A stretch of DNA of 64,000 nucleotides from Lachnospiraceae bacterium (GCA_015057865.1 SVDH01000002.1:1-64000); one strand, 5' to 3'. Numbered from the stretch's first letter, positions 43,014 to 51,973 are shown. Notes: generated by a model not told the origin, from the sequence alone. Translations and numbers: made by a program.

Positions 43014-43188
43014 TAAGCTCCTGCGTCGCAGACGGCGTATGACTGCTTGCAGGCAATACGACGGCTATGACGCAGGGTAACGGACACGAACAATAAAGCC
43101 ACGCGACCATACGGGAGCGAGGCGAGTTGTGAGTGAACGTAGGATGACGGGAGTTGCATAGCAACGGAGTCATCCGTGAGCTTATCAC
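43010..43188. repeat. Structured extragenic repeat, copy 2 (179 bp)
   Basis: Perfect 11-bp terminal inverted repeats GTGATAAGCTC (43010-43020) and GAGCTTATCAC (43178-43188). Inside, CTGCGTC pairs with GACGCAG around a GACGGCGTAT/ATACGACGGC stem capped by CTGC-TT-GCAG. The 5' arm overlaps the TGA of the ABC exporter (43011-43013). Same architecture and several shared words as the element at 31458. Confidence 0.75.
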
Positions 43189-43203
43189 GAAAGGAGAAGA
43201 CAT

Positions 43204-43848
43204 ATGAGACTTCGCAACGTACCCGGCGCCGCGGAAGCGGTCGCCGGACACGAAAGATGCTTTCAGGATGAAGCAGCAAAGCAGAATAAGGGAAACTGGC
43301 AGACGCAGTTTTCAAATAATGGTCCTCTCCATGTCGAGATCGGCATGGGGAAGGGCCGTTTTGTCATGGACATGGCAAGACTCCATCCGGAGATCAATTA
43401 CATCGGTATTGAACGTTATGACAGCGTTCTGGTGCGTGCACTGCAGAAATATGATGAAGATCCGCTTCCTAACGTGCTTTTCATCAGCATGAACGCAGAG
43501 GAGATCTGTGATGTATTTGCGGAGGGAGAAGTGGACCGGATCTATCTGAACTTTTCCGATCCGTGGCCGAAGGACCGGCATGCAAAGCGCCGTCTGACGT
43601 CCACACGCTATCTGGAGCGCTATGATCATATTCTCGCAAAGAAAGGCTGCATCGAATTCAAGACGGATAATCAGGACTTGTTTGCGTGGTCTTTGGAGCA
43701 GGTAGAACCGGCCGGATGGAAACTGATCGCGAGTACAACAGATCTGCATCATGACGCAGTTCTTAACGAAGGAAATGTCATGACAGAATATGAGCAGAAG
43801 TTCTCGGAGATGGGGAATCCTATTTGTAAGATGATTATTGAGAGATGA
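43204..43848 (+). CDS. trmB: tRNA (guanine-N7-)-methyltransferase
   Basis: A 214-residue SAM-dependent enzyme that methylates G46 of tRNA. The SAM loop is EIGMGKGRFV and the active-site signature NFSDPWPKDRHAKRRL is diagnostic for TrmB. TSTRYLERY and IEFKTDNQDLF also fit. The ATG follows ACGAAAGGAGAAGACAT just after the structured repeat. A housekeeping gene between accessory modules. Confidence 0.96.
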   Translation: MRLRNVPGAAEAVAGHERCFQDEAAKQNKGNWQTQFSNNGPLHVEIGMGKGRFVMDMARLHPEINYIGIERYDSVLVRALQKYDEDPLPNVLFISMNAEEICDVFAEGEVDRIYLNFSDPWPKDRHAKRRLTSTRYLERYDHILAKKGCIEFKTDNQDLFAWSLEQVEPAGWKLIASTTDLHHDAVLNEGNVMTEYEQKFSEMGNPICKMIIER

Positions 43849-43864
43849 GTGGGAAATTCGTGTT

Positions 43865-44159
43865 TGGTAAGCAGATAGAATAGTACCATTCTTTCAGTTA
43901 ATCAGGCATTAATATAATATTTAAACGCAAAAACCATACCAGTCGCGAATGACGATGTCTGCTGGTATCATTTATTAGTATGTTGTTATATACCGGTAGG
44001 CTTTGACAATGGCTTTTGGTATTACTTCATGACTTCATTTATATTACCAGTTCGTACGCAATCTTCTGACCGTTGGTATCATTTGCTGGCAGGTTATGTG
44101 ATACCAATAGCGTATATTTCAAAGGTATGGTATAAATCTGTCAGAGAAGCGTAGTACCA
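43865..44159. repeat. Array of alternating TACCA/TGGTA half-sites, about 27-bp spacing
   Basis: Non-coding stretch. TACCA (once TACCG) starts at 43884, 43937, 43991, 44045, 44102 and 44155. TGGTA starts at 43963, 44017, 44074 and 44128, with an extra off-phase one at 43865. Successive in-phase sites are 26-29 bp apart and alternate in orientation, so neighbouring pairs can form hairpins; the units repeat every 53-57 bp. Sequence between the sites is not conserved. Could be phased protein-binding sites or a degenerate hairpin repeat. Upstream of the NYN-domain gene. Confidence 0.6.
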
Positions 44160-44230
44160 CAGCCTGCACAGTTGTTTTGTTGATATTCTTTTCTGCTTAA
44201 AACAAAACATAAAAAGGAGAAACATATAAC

Positions 44231-44944
44231 ATGGAAGAAAAACGAATCGCGCTGCTGATCGATTCCGATAACGTATCAGCAGACTATATCGATATCATAT
44301 TAGATAAGATTAATGAGGAAGGGGTGACGACCTACCGCCGGATCTACGGTGACTGGACCCGCCCCGAAGCGACCAAATGGAAACGTGTGCTGCTGGAGAA
44401 TTCTATCACACCGATCCAGCAGTACAGCAATACGACGGGAAAGAATTCGACTGACTCTTCTCTGATCATCGATGCCATGGACATCTTGTATACCGGGAAG
44501 GTGGACGGGTTCTGCATCGTGTCGAGTGACAGCGATTTTACCAGACTGGCAAGCCGCCTGCGGGAAGAAAATATGATGGTGATCGGCATGGGCGAAGATA
44601 AGACGCCGAATGCATTGATCGCGGCATATAATAAATTTATCAACCTTTCTGCATTGAAAAAAGAAGCAGAAAAGGAGAAAGGGAAGACACCGGAACGTGA
44701 TACCCGAAATATCATTTCTCTTCGCACGATCGAGCGCCGGGTACGCGGAATCATCATTGCAAACAATAACAAAGATAAGGAAACGACGCTTGGCGAAATC
44801 GGCAGCAAGCTGCAGAACCGCTGGGCAGACTTTGACATCAGCAATTATCATAAGAGTTCCCTGTCTGATCTGATCGGGGGCTTGAAATCGCTGAAACTGG
44901 TGAAAAACGGATCCGTCGTGACGGTGGAACTGAAGGATAAATAA
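44231..44944 (+). CDS. NYN-domain putative RNase with C-terminal LOTUS-like domain
   Basis: A 237-residue protein. Residues 5-140 form a NYN (LabA/PIN-like) domain with the acidic metal site in LLIDSDNVS, TDSSLIIDAMD and SSDSDFTRLASRLRE. Residues 165-235 look like an OST-HTH/LOTUS RNA-binding domain (TTLGEIGSKLQNRWADFDIS and a winged-helix pattern). Such fusions are common in Firmicutes and proposed to cleave structured RNA; targets are unknown. The ATG follows AAAAAGGAGAAACATATAAC. The half-site array just upstream may control it. Confidence 0.88.
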   Translation: MEEKRIALLIDSDNVSADYIDIILDKINEEGVTTYRRIYGDWTRPEATKWKRVLLENSITPIQQYSNTTGKNSTDSSLIIDAMDILYTGKVDGFCIVSSDSDFTRLASRLREENMMVIGMGEDKTPNALIAAYNKFINLSALKKEAEKEKGKTPERDTRNIISLRTIERRVRGIIIANNNKDKETTLGEIGSKLQNRWADFDISNYHKSSLSDLIGGLKSLKLVKNGSVVTVELKDK

Positions 44945-44976
44945 ACCTGAAACCGCTTGCTTTTGGAGTGACCTTG

Positions 44977-46911
44977 ATGTTTGGAAAGAAGAAAGGATTC
45001 TGCATCCTGCATGGAACAGATGTAGATGTTTTTTATCTGAAAAAACTGGATTATGTTGATCATGCCTGCTATGAAGAAAAGTATTGGGGCGATGAGTACA
45101 ATACGATCATGCGCTATGAGAAAAATCCGGACTCCTATATCTTTGTAGAGGATCTGGAGACAGGTAATCTGGCAGGATACCTGAATTTCTTTCCCTGCGA
45201 GGATAAGCTGTATCAGGATAATCTGTGGCGTTCTGAAGTCATTCGGGATGATGACATCCTGCCGGAGGAGATCGCTGAATACAGAGCGGAGGGGAACCAC
45301 CTGTTTATCATGTCTTTTGCGATCCATCCGGATTACCAGGGGACGGAAGTGATCCGGCTCTTGAGTGATGATTTTATTACCTGGCTGAATCAGAAAGAAG
45401 CAGATGGTTTTCCAATTACGGATATCGCCGCAACAGCGGTTTCTTCTCATGGGAAAAAAGCGCTTGTGAATTATTTGTTCCGGGAACTCCGGGTGATGGG
45501 AGACGGTAATACGGTTTATCTGTGTGATGAGATCCGGCTTCGCAAGCTTCTGGCGCATGACCTCTATTTTAAGTCATATCAGGATGATCTCTATATTTTC
45601 CTTCCGATGGCAGAACACAGTGCAAACCTGCGGGTGAGCAGATTTGTAAAAGAACAGAAGAAGAGAGAAGGAGATCCTCTGACAGCCCTTTTAATGGAGC
45701 AGATGCAGAACTATCTTAGTTATGAATGCAGCAATGCAGTCGTCAGAGATATGGATCTGATCGATCTTGGATGTTTTGATTTTCTGCATACAACCGATGA
45801 TTATCCGTTGGAAACTTTTGGAGATAAGGATGGTGCAACGGTAGAGCCCGGACAGAAATACCGCTGGGTCACAAATGCCGAAAAACAATCGGATGATCCG
45901 GAAGAAGAGCAGGAAATCGTGATCGGTGATGTGCGCGGGCATGTGGTTTTGACAGCACACCGCAAAACGCATCTTTTCGTGCTGACGATCATGTTCCATT
46001 CTTATCCGTATTCCACAACACAGATGATGGATCAGATGTCATATGGTTATCTGAAAATCCGTGATCCGGAAAATCCAAAGCAGTATGTTCCGTTTTATGA
46101 ATATCTGCTGCAAAACTTCGGACTGCATGCATGCGGACCTGCAAAATGTCTGGACTATATGTCGGCAAAGCCGGTTGATGAAAGAGAATTCCAGGATATT
46201 CTCGCAGCAGAAGCATTTAATAATATGAGTACGGAATATGATATAGACAGTGATGAGTTGCGGGAAATGTGCCAAACAAACAGAGCGCAGTTTTCTGATT
46301 ATGAAGCATATCTGTCATCGCGGTCGATCGCGTATGTTAAAAATGATTTTGCAGAAAAGGTCGAAGACCGGATCTGTGATGTGGCTGATTATCTGTTTAT
46401 TGTCATTCTGGTTTTGTTTCAAAATACCGCTTTGGAAAAAGTGAATACAAAAGTCACAGATCTTCTGGAAAATGAAGGTGAGGTTTCGTTCCGAATAAAA
46501 CTGGAGATCGATCAGGAGTATGGGAAAACGATCCGGTTCTGGGAGAAACAGAATTTTAAATATCTGGCATCACAGCAGGAAAGTGCGGTGATCAGAGAAG
46601 CTTTCCTGAATGATGAGCTGAAACAGGAGTATGCAGAGCATCAGGATTTTCTGAATCAGATCGTGGATGTAAAGGCAGCCATTTCAGAGAGCCGGACCGG
46701 CCTTATCATTAATGTTGTGGCGATCATCCTTGCGGTCATCAGTGTACAGCCTTTTTTTGTGGAAATCCTTCAGGTCTTATACAAACATCTGGATATACAG
46801 GCAGCTTATGCCGACAGCACATATAATTATACATTGTTCGGCGGGATCGTCGCTTTTATCGTGATATACAATATCATCCGACGCAAACGGCATATTTCAG
46901 TTCGACGGTAG
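44977..46911 (+). CDS. Unknown protein: GNAT-like N-terminus and C-terminal membrane helices
   Basis: A 644-residue protein. Residues 10-190 resemble a GNAT acetyltransferase (LAGYLNFFP, then FAIHPDYQGTEVIRLLSDDF, the usual acetyl-CoA pattern but with TEV where GxG/A is normal). Residues 230-540 match nothing I recognise. The end has a helix LIINVVAIILAVISVQPFF and another near LFGGIVAFIVIYNII, so it is membrane-bound. The ATG at 44977 follows GGAG by 8 bases. A ThiT-like gene begins 10 bases after its stop. Function unknown. Confidence 0.7.
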   Translation: MFGKKKGFCILHGTDVDVFYLKKLDYVDHACYEEKYWGDEYNTIMRYEKNPDSYIFVEDLETGNLAGYLNFFPCEDKLYQDNLWRSEVIRDDDILPEEIAEYRAEGNHLFIMSFAIHPDYQGTEVIRLLSDDFITWLNQKEADGFPITDIAATAVSSHGKKALVNYLFRELRVMGDGNTVYLCDEIRLRKLLAHDLYFKSYQDDLYIFLPMAEHSANLRVSRFVKEQKKREGDPLTALLMEQMQNYLSYECSNAVVRDMDLIDLGCFDFLHTTDDYPLETFGDKDGATVEPGQKYRWVTNAEKQSDDPEEEQEIVIGDVRGHVVLTAHRKTHLFVLTIMFHSYPYSTTQMMDQMSYGYLKIRDPENPKQYVPFYEYLLQNFGLHACGPAKCLDYMSAKPVDEREFQDILAAEAFNNMSTEYDIDSDELREMCQTNRAQFSDYEAYLSSRSIAYVKNDFAEKVEDRICDVADYLFIVILVLFQNTALEKVNTKVTDLLENEGEVSFRIKLEIDQEYGKTIRFWEKQNFKYLASQQESAVIREAFLNDELKQEYAEHQDFLNQIVDVKAAISESRTGLIINVVAIILAVISVQPFFVEILQVLYKHLDIQAAYADSTYNYTLFGGIVAFIVIYNIIRRKRHISVRR

Positions 46912-46920
46912 GAATCAGAG

Positions 46921-47598
46921 ATGAAGAAGCAGAGTGAGAATCAAAACTATATAGTCAGCTGGCAGGCTTTTTTCTGGAATAAACGCTGGTTCTGGACGAT
47001 CGTTCTTTTTGCGATCGCAACGCTGCTATCTGCCGCCAAACCGGTGGTTCTGTCTGACGGCGGAGCGGTTACTTATTTCAGCCTGTTCTTTTTGTGGCTG
47101 ATCACATTCTTTTTCGGACCAAAACATGGCCTGTGGGTTTCTGTGGTGTTTGGGTTTGCCAAACTGCTCATAACCTGGCTGACCGGAGAATACATTAATT
47201 ATGCGCCAATGGCACTGGTGCTTGAGTACCCGGTTGCCTGTGGCGTATTTGCGATTGGTGGACTTCTGCCTTCACGCAAAGGAGTGAAACAGATGCCTTG
47301 GGTCAAATCACATGATGACATCCAAAGAGAACCCGGAAAACTGCGCTGCGGGTATTTGCTTGGCGTCCTCTGCATGGGGATATGCTATATTGTTTCAGCG
47401 GTATTGTTTTATCCGCCGGACAGAGTCGGGTTTTGGCCGAATCTCCTCTATTGCATCAAATATGATATGAGTTATCTTGCGATCGAGGCTGGAATCACGA
47501 TGCTCGTATTGCTGATTCCGCAGATTCCGGAAGCGATCTATTATCTGAAGCATGTGGCAAATCACAAGCTTGAGGATCCGACGTTAAAATATTTTTAA
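46921..47598 (+). CDS. ThiT-like integral membrane protein (ECF S-component-like)
   Basis: A 225-residue protein with about six hydrophobic segments. LEYPVACGVFAIGGLLPSRKG and the preceding GLWVSVVFGFAKLLITW resemble the central helices of ThiT thiamine-binding S-components. The thiamine-binding WxxW/Tyr residues cannot be confirmed by eye, and no TPP riboswitch is visible upstream. ECF S-components need a separate energising module, which is not in this window. It overlaps the carboxypeptidase gene by 4 bases, converging. Confidence 0.6.
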   Translation: MKKQSENQNYIVSWQAFFWNKRWFWTIVLFAIATLLSAAKPVVLSDGGAVTYFSLFFLWLITFFFGPKHGLWVSVVFGFAKLLITWLTGEYINYAPMALVLEYPVACGVFAIGGLLPSRKGVKQMPWVKSHDDIQREPGKLRCGYLLGVLCMGICYIVSAVLFYPPDRVGFWPNLLYCIKYDMSYLAIEAGITMLVLLIPQIPEAIYYLKHVANHKLEDPTLKYF

Positions 47599-48638
47599 AT
47601 CAAATCCATCCGAATCGTCAGATCATTCCCGGCAATCTTTACATCTGCCATGCTTCCTTCGATCAGGGGCATCATCGGCGGCAGATGTCCGATATCGAGA
47701 TCCATCAGGATCGGAACATCATATTTTTTCAGGACTTCTGTGACAGCATCATACTGATCAAGGCCAAACAAAGCTTCGCCGTTTAACGGACGACCGATCA
47801 AAAAACCTTTAGCATGGGAAAACCAGCCGGCCTGATCGAGCTGCCAGACGGCGCGGCGGATCGAGAGGACATTTAAGTCGCAGGCTTCCAGAAACCATAT
47901 GATCCCATCGTCTGCATATCGATCATTAAAAGCCTTAACCTGATCGTATTTTGTGCCGCAGAGCATGCATAAAATGTCCAGACAGCCGCCGATCAGACGA
48001 CCGGAAAATGCGGTGTTTTCGTCCGGAAACCGTTTACGGATCACGGGCTGCGTTACGTTATAAGGTACGAGGGGATGTTCTTCATCTTTCAGACTTTCAA
48101 TCTCATAAAGGTCATAGCCATGAACGGTAAAAGAAGCAGAATCCGTATCACAGACAGAACTTCCTGTCAGAATGGAAAAGGAATCTTCTAAAGATGTATG
48201 CCACGGCTCCATTCCAAATGCCGGCGCGCAGGGGCCGTAAACAGCAGCGGTATCACATATCGTTGCCAGTAAAAATGCAAGATTGGTATTATCTGAATAC
48301 CCCTGAAACCATTTGGCGGGGGTGTTTTTTATTGTCATAAAATTAACATATGGAAGGATTTCACACATCAGCTCGCCGCCGCCGCAGGACATCAGGATGT
48401 CTGATTCTTTGTCCTGCCAGGCATCCATGAATTCCTGAGCGCATTTTTCCGGCGTATTACTGATGCCGATGCCGCTTCCTTCAAAGCAGTTCGGACCAAG
48501 CTTTGTCTGATAGCCTTTTGACTGAAACGTTTTCAAAGCATTTCGGAAGGCAGATTGATAGGGCTCGATATTACAGCCAAATGACGGAGCGATGAAACCG
48601 ATCGTTCCGTTTTCGGGTAAAAATTCAGGATATCTCAT
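47595..48638 (-). CDS. LD-carboxypeptidase (S66 family)
   Basis: A 347-residue S66 serine peptidase of the LD-carboxypeptidase/MccF group. The N-terminal TIGFIAPSFGCN, nucleophile elbow in FQGYSDNTNLAF (GxSD), FLEACDLN and the late histidine in MDLDIGHLPP match the Ser-Glu-His triad of the family. It trims D-alanine from muropeptides or clears microcin-like adducts. Cytosolic; no signal peptide. The ATG follows AAAGGAGCTTTC. A single-gene unit on the minus strand. Confidence 0.9.
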   Translation of the reverse strand: MRYPEFLPENGTIGFIAPSFGCNIEPYQSAFRNALKTFQSKGYQTKLGPNCFEGSGIGISNTPEKCAQEFMDAWQDKESDILMSCGGGELMCEILPYVNFMTIKNTPAKWFQGYSDNTNLAFLLATICDTAAVYGPCAPAFGMEPWHTSLEDSFSILTGSSVCDTDSASFTVHGYDLYEIESLKDEEHPLVPYNVTQPVIRKRFPDENTAFSGRLIGGCLDILCMLCGTKYDQVKAFNDRYADDGIIWFLEACDLNVLSIRRAVWQLDQAGWFSHAKGFLIGRPLNGEALFGLDQYDAVTEVLKKYDVPILMDLDIGHLPPMMPLIEGSMADVKIAGNDLTIRMDLI

Positions 48639-48815
48639 GAAAGCTCCTTTCTGTAAAAAGTAAGATTAGATTGTAACAACAGTGTATCTGATTTTTAAGT
48701 AGAAGCAAACCATTGACATTTTTTTCACAAAAACCCTTTTAAGATGTCCTGGAAAGGTGTATACTAAGGGCAAAGCTTTTATTTAAGTATCGGAAAGAAA
48801 AAAGGAGGAATTGCC

Positions 48816-49595
48816 ATGAACAATCTGATTCTTGAAGTGGATGGCCCGATTGCCGTACTTACGATCAATCGCCCGAAAGCGCTGAACGCGTTAAACAGCG
48901 AGACACTGACAGAGCTGAATGAGTGCCTGACAGAGGTTGAGGCAAATGATAACATCAAGGTTCTGATCCTGACAGGTGCCGGAGAAAAATCTTTCGTTGC
49001 CGGCGCAGACATTTCTGAAATGGTTAATTTCAGTGCAGCAGATGCACGTGCGTTCGGCATGCGCGCGGCTGAGCCGTTCTTTAAACTGCAGAACATGCGT
49101 CAGGTTACGATCGCAGCGGTTAATGGCTTTGCACTTGGCGGCGGCTGTGAGATCTGTATGGCATGTGATATCCGTCTGGCTTCTGAGAACGCACTGTTCG
49201 GACAGCCTGAGACAGGTCTGGGCATCATCCCGGGCTTTGGCGGAACACAGCGTCTGGCTCGCCTGATCGGCATGGGACGTGCAAAAGAGATGATCTTTGC
49301 ATGCACCAATATTGATGCGCAGGAAGCATACAGAATCGGTCTTGTAAACCATGTATATCCGGCTGAAGAGCTGATGGCACAGGCGAAGAAGCTTGCAGGA
49401 AAGATCGCACGGAATGCAAGCTACGCTGTTGCGATCGCAAAAGCAGCGATCAATAACGGATATGATATGGATATCAAGAATGCCGTTGAGTATGAGGCTA
49501 ACCTGTTTGGCATCACCTGCTCGACACATGATAAAACAGAAGGTATGACAGCTTTCCTTGAGAAGAGAAAAGAGAAGAACTTTACTGATTTCTGA
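48816..49595 (+). CDS. Enoyl-CoA hydratase/crotonase
   Basis: A 259-residue crotonase-fold enzyme, close to 3-hydroxybutyryl-CoA dehydratase (Crt) of butyrate producers. The oxyanion-hole segments AGADISEM and [17 protein letters not shown] are present, and both catalytic glutamates (GGGCE and [18 protein letters not shown]) are in place. No bcd-etf, thl or hbd genes adjoin, so it is a solitary copy that could also serve other acyl-CoA pathways. The ATG follows AAAAGGAGGAATTGCC; TATACT at 48760-48765 may be its -10. A terminator follows. Confidence 0.93.
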   Translation: MNNLILEVDGPIAVLTINRPKALNALNSETLTELNECLTEVEANDNIKVLILTGAGEKSFVAGADISEMVNFSAADARAFGMRAAEPFFKLQNMRQVTIAAVNGFALGGGCEICMACDIRLASENALFGQPETGLGIIPGFGGTQRLARLIGMGRAKEMIFACTNIDAQEAYRIGLVNHVYPAEELMAQAKKLAGKIARNASYAVAIAKAAINNGYDMDIKNAVEYEANLFGITCSTHDKTEGMTAFLEKRKEKNFTDF

Positions 49596-49628
49596 TCCTT
49601 CCATCCATAGAATCTACTCAAAAGAGAG

Positions 49629-49663
49629 CCTCCGGCTGACAGTTTGGTCCGCCGGAGGTTTTT
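49629..49663 (+). terminator. Terminator after the crotonase gene
   Basis: CCTCCGGC (49629-49636) pairs with GCCGGAGG (49651-49658) and TTTTT follows. Confidence 0.9.
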
Positions 49664-49783
49664 CTGTAAATAATCATACTTTTGACACTTGCTAAAGATA
49701 TGCCACACAGTTGCTCTCTACAGAAAAAGCGATGGTACAGCAATCTGTTGTGACATATGCATTCAGCAAGTGGCAGATTATCA

Positions 49784-49945
49784 ATTACATGTCACAAAAA
49801 ACAATTTTCGCAGTATTTTCGAAGATTTTTCGAGCATAACAACGAGGTCGGAGACGGGTGCAAACCTGTCATCCCGCGGAGACCGAGTGAATAGGTGGCG
49901 GAGAAAAATCAAGAAAATCAAGTTTTGTTTTTCGTGACATGTAAT
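49784..49945. repeat. 162-bp inverted-repeat element
   Basis: Perfect 12-bp terminal inverted repeats, ATTACATGTCAC (49784-49795) and GTGACATGTAAT (49934-49945). The pairing extends inward through AAAAACA/TGTTTTT and GATTTTTC/GAAAAATC, and the centre holds a GC-rich GGTC..GACC dyad. No ORF of note. It looks like a small non-autonomous element or a large RNA hairpin. Related TGACAT words occur just outside (49750 and about 49968). No clear target-site duplication was seen. Confidence 0.55.
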
Positions 49946-49986
49946 GAGAATTGCCAAAAAGCAATGCATGTCAAAAAGCATAAGTT

Positions 49987-50015
49987 TTGACGAATCGCAA
50001 AAAGCAGGTTATACT
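49987..50015 (+). promoter_or_regulatory. Sigma-A promoter of the dacF-like gene
   Basis: TTGACG (49987-49992), 17-bp spacer, TATACT (50010-50015). Start of transcription near 50022, which also fixes the translation start at 50044 rather than upstream. Confidence 0.85.
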
Positions 50016-50043
50016 AGGGAGAATGATTTTTGGGAGAAACTGT

Positions 50044-51678
50044 ATGATTAGAAAAGAAAAGAAGAGAAGATACAACTTTCTGATCCTCCTGTTTGCGGCC
50101 CTGCTTGCTTTTTCGTCAGGCATTTCGTTTATGCCGGTTACAGCCTGGGCGGCCGAGGAAGAAGAGGAGGACAGTTCCGCCGAGCCGGAAGAAGAGGTCT
50201 TGCCGGAAGGTCCGCAGAATGATCTGGAGATCCGTGCGACAGAGCAAGGGGTCACCTGGCCTGTGGGACCGGATGCATTATGGTCGGACAAAGCGATCCT
50301 GATCGATCTGGATACCGGCGTTGCGTTATATGAAAAAAATGCTGACGCGCAGGATTATCCCGCAAGTACCACAAAGATCATGACGGCAATGCTGGTACTG
50401 GAAAACGCGTCGATGGACGATGTTGTCACATTCTCTGCGGATTCAGTTAACAATACCGAAGGATCCGGCATCTGGAGAATGGAAGGCGAACAGCTGACGG
50501 TAGAGCAGTGTATGTATGCACTGATGCTGGCTTCTGCAAATGAGTGTGCCTATGCACTGGCGGAGCATGTTACGGGCGGAGACCATGATGCTTTTGTGCA
50601 GATGATGAACGACCGGGCGGCACTGCTTGGATGTACCAATACGCATTTTACGAATCCGAACGGCTTGCCGGATGAAGAACATGTGACAACCGCACGAGAT
50701 CTTGCAAAGATCGCGAGAGCCGCATATCAGAATGAGATGTTCCGTGAGATCGTCGGTACCGAGGAATACCGGATCCCTGCGACAAACATGCAGGATGAAG
50801 AAGTTCTGATGTACAATCATCATAAGATGATCTGCGGGAAGAAGACAGACAAGTTCCTCTACGAACCGGCGACAGGCGGTAAAACGGGGTATACGAAAGC
50901 CGCACTGCATACGCTGGTCACATACGCCGAAAAAGACGGTCACCGACTGGCCTGTGTTGTGCTTCGCTCACGGGGAGATGCACAGTATACTGAGACAGAG
51001 GATCTGTTCGAATACGGATTTGCAAACTTTTACAATGTTAATATCAAAGAAAACGAGACCAGACTGGATCAGGAAGCGCTGACGGAAGGGTATACCGTTC
51101 CGGAAGGCAGGCAGATCAAAAGTGTCGAGATCAATCCGGACGCGATGCTGACGCTGCCGAATGATGTTACGATTGCCGATACGACACCGGAGGTTGTTTA
51201 TACGACAGCGGATGACGGAAGCCAGACCGGTGAAGTGATCTATACTTATGGCGGCAATGAAGTGGGAAGAACGCCGATCCTGGTGGCGACAGAAGAGGTG
51301 CGGCAGATCCTGCCGGATGTGAGTGCTGCTGTTGAGGAACCCGCCAATGCATCAGGAGTCACCGGATTCATTGAGCAGGTAAAAACTCTGGCAAAAGAGC
51401 TCGGCATGCTGAAATCATTAACAGGTCTTGCAATCCTGGTTGCACTCATTCTGATCATCATCTTTTCGATCAGAAGGGCCTTCAGAAGACGGAAGCAAAA
51501 GAAGATTCTTTCGAAGGTAAAACAGACGTCCGCACCTGTGATTGGGGAAGTAGAGGATTTTGATCTGGATGACGAGGATGAGACGGCAGAGGATATCGAA
51601 ATGACTGTCGAATCGGAGGAAGAAGATATGCCGGAGGAAAATCCTGTCGATGAGAATAAACAAAACTCGGAAGAATAG
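50044..51678 (+). CDS. D-alanyl-D-alanine carboxypeptidase (PBP5/DacF type)
   Basis: A 544-residue penicillin-binding protein that trims the terminal D-alanine of peptidoglycan stem peptides outside the membrane. A signal peptide covers residues 1-37 (FLILLFAALLAFSSGISF, cleavage near AWA-AE). The three active-site motifs are present: PASTTKIM (SxxK), SANECA (SxN) and GGKTGYTKAA (KTG). A membrane helix near LTGLAILVALILIIIF and a cytosolic acidic tail (EEEDMPEENP) close the protein, an unusual addition. Start chosen by GGGAG and the promoter 22 bases upstream. Confidence 0.93.
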   Translation: MIRKEKKRRYNFLILLFAALLAFSSGISFMPVTAWAAEEEEEDSSAEPEEEVLPEGPQNDLEIRATEQGVTWPVGPDALWSDKAILIDLDTGVALYEKNADAQDYPASTTKIMTAMLVLENASMDDVVTFSADSVNNTEGSGIWRMEGEQLTVEQCMYALMLASANECAYALAEHVTGGDHDAFVQMMNDRAALLGCTNTHFTNPNGLPDEEHVTTARDLAKIARAAYQNEMFREIVGTEEYRIPATNMQDEEVLMYNHHKMICGKKTDKFLYEPATGGKTGYTKAALHTLVTYAEKDGHRLACVVLRSRGDAQYTETEDLFEYGFANFYNVNIKENETRLDQEALTEGYTVPEGRQIKSVEINPDAMLTLPNDVTIADTTPEVVYTTADDGSQTGEVIYTYGGNEVGRTPILVATEEVRQILPDVSAAVEEPANASGVTGFIEQVKTLAKELGMLKSLTGLAILVALILIIIFSIRRAFRRRKQKKILSKVKQTSAPVIGEVEDFDLDDEDETAEDIEMTVESEEEDMPEENPVDENKQNSEE

Positions 51679-51697
51679 ATAACATATGACCGGATAA

Positions 51698-51730
51698 ACG
51701 GAGATCGCATTTTTGCGATCTCTGTTTTGT
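51698..51730 (+). terminator. Terminator after the dacF-like gene
   Basis: ACGGAGATCGCA pairs with TGCGATCTCTGT around a TTTT loop, followed by TTTGTT. Confidence 0.88.
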
Positions 51731-51808
51731 TATGCGGAATTCGGATGAATAATTCTTTTTTATGAATAAGGTAAATAAAAATTACATGACGGATTTCCAA
51801 AAAATTCA

Positions 51809-51836
51809 TTGACTTTTTGCTTTGTTGCACTAAAAT
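51809..51836 (+). promoter_or_regulatory. Probable promoter of the ATP synthase operon
   Basis: TTGACT (51809-51814), 16-bp spacer, TAAAAT (51831-51836), about 100 bp before the first coding region. The rest of 51731-51917 holds no other feature. Confidence 0.55.
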
Positions 51837-51917
51837 AAAAACATGATTGTATTTTTACAGTTATAAGGGGGAGTAGGCTTTATAGCGGAAAGCTGCTCTG
51901 CAAAAAAATTTAAAAAA

Positions 51918-51937
51918 GGGGGAGGTGACCGGATACG
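51918..51937 (+). promoter_or_regulatory. Strong ribosome site pointing to an ACG codon for atpB
   Basis: GGGGGAGGTGA (51918-51928) is a near-perfect anti-16S match. The best-spaced codon in the atpB frame is ACG at 51935-51937, 9 bases after GGAGG. No ATG, GTG or TTG occurs in frame until GTG at 51974, which is 48 bases away from the site. Confidence 0.55.
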
Positions 51938-51973
51938 GGAAACATTCAAGAAGAAATCTCTGCGGGTCTAGAA

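Noticed and set aside
43865-44159. CRISPR-like array
   Set aside because: Only 5-base half-sites recur and they alternate in orientation; there is no conserved 23-40 base repeat and no cas gene in the window.
46921-47598. TPP riboswitch before the ThiT-like gene
   Set aside because: Only 9 bases separate it from the previous gene and no thi-box sequence is present.
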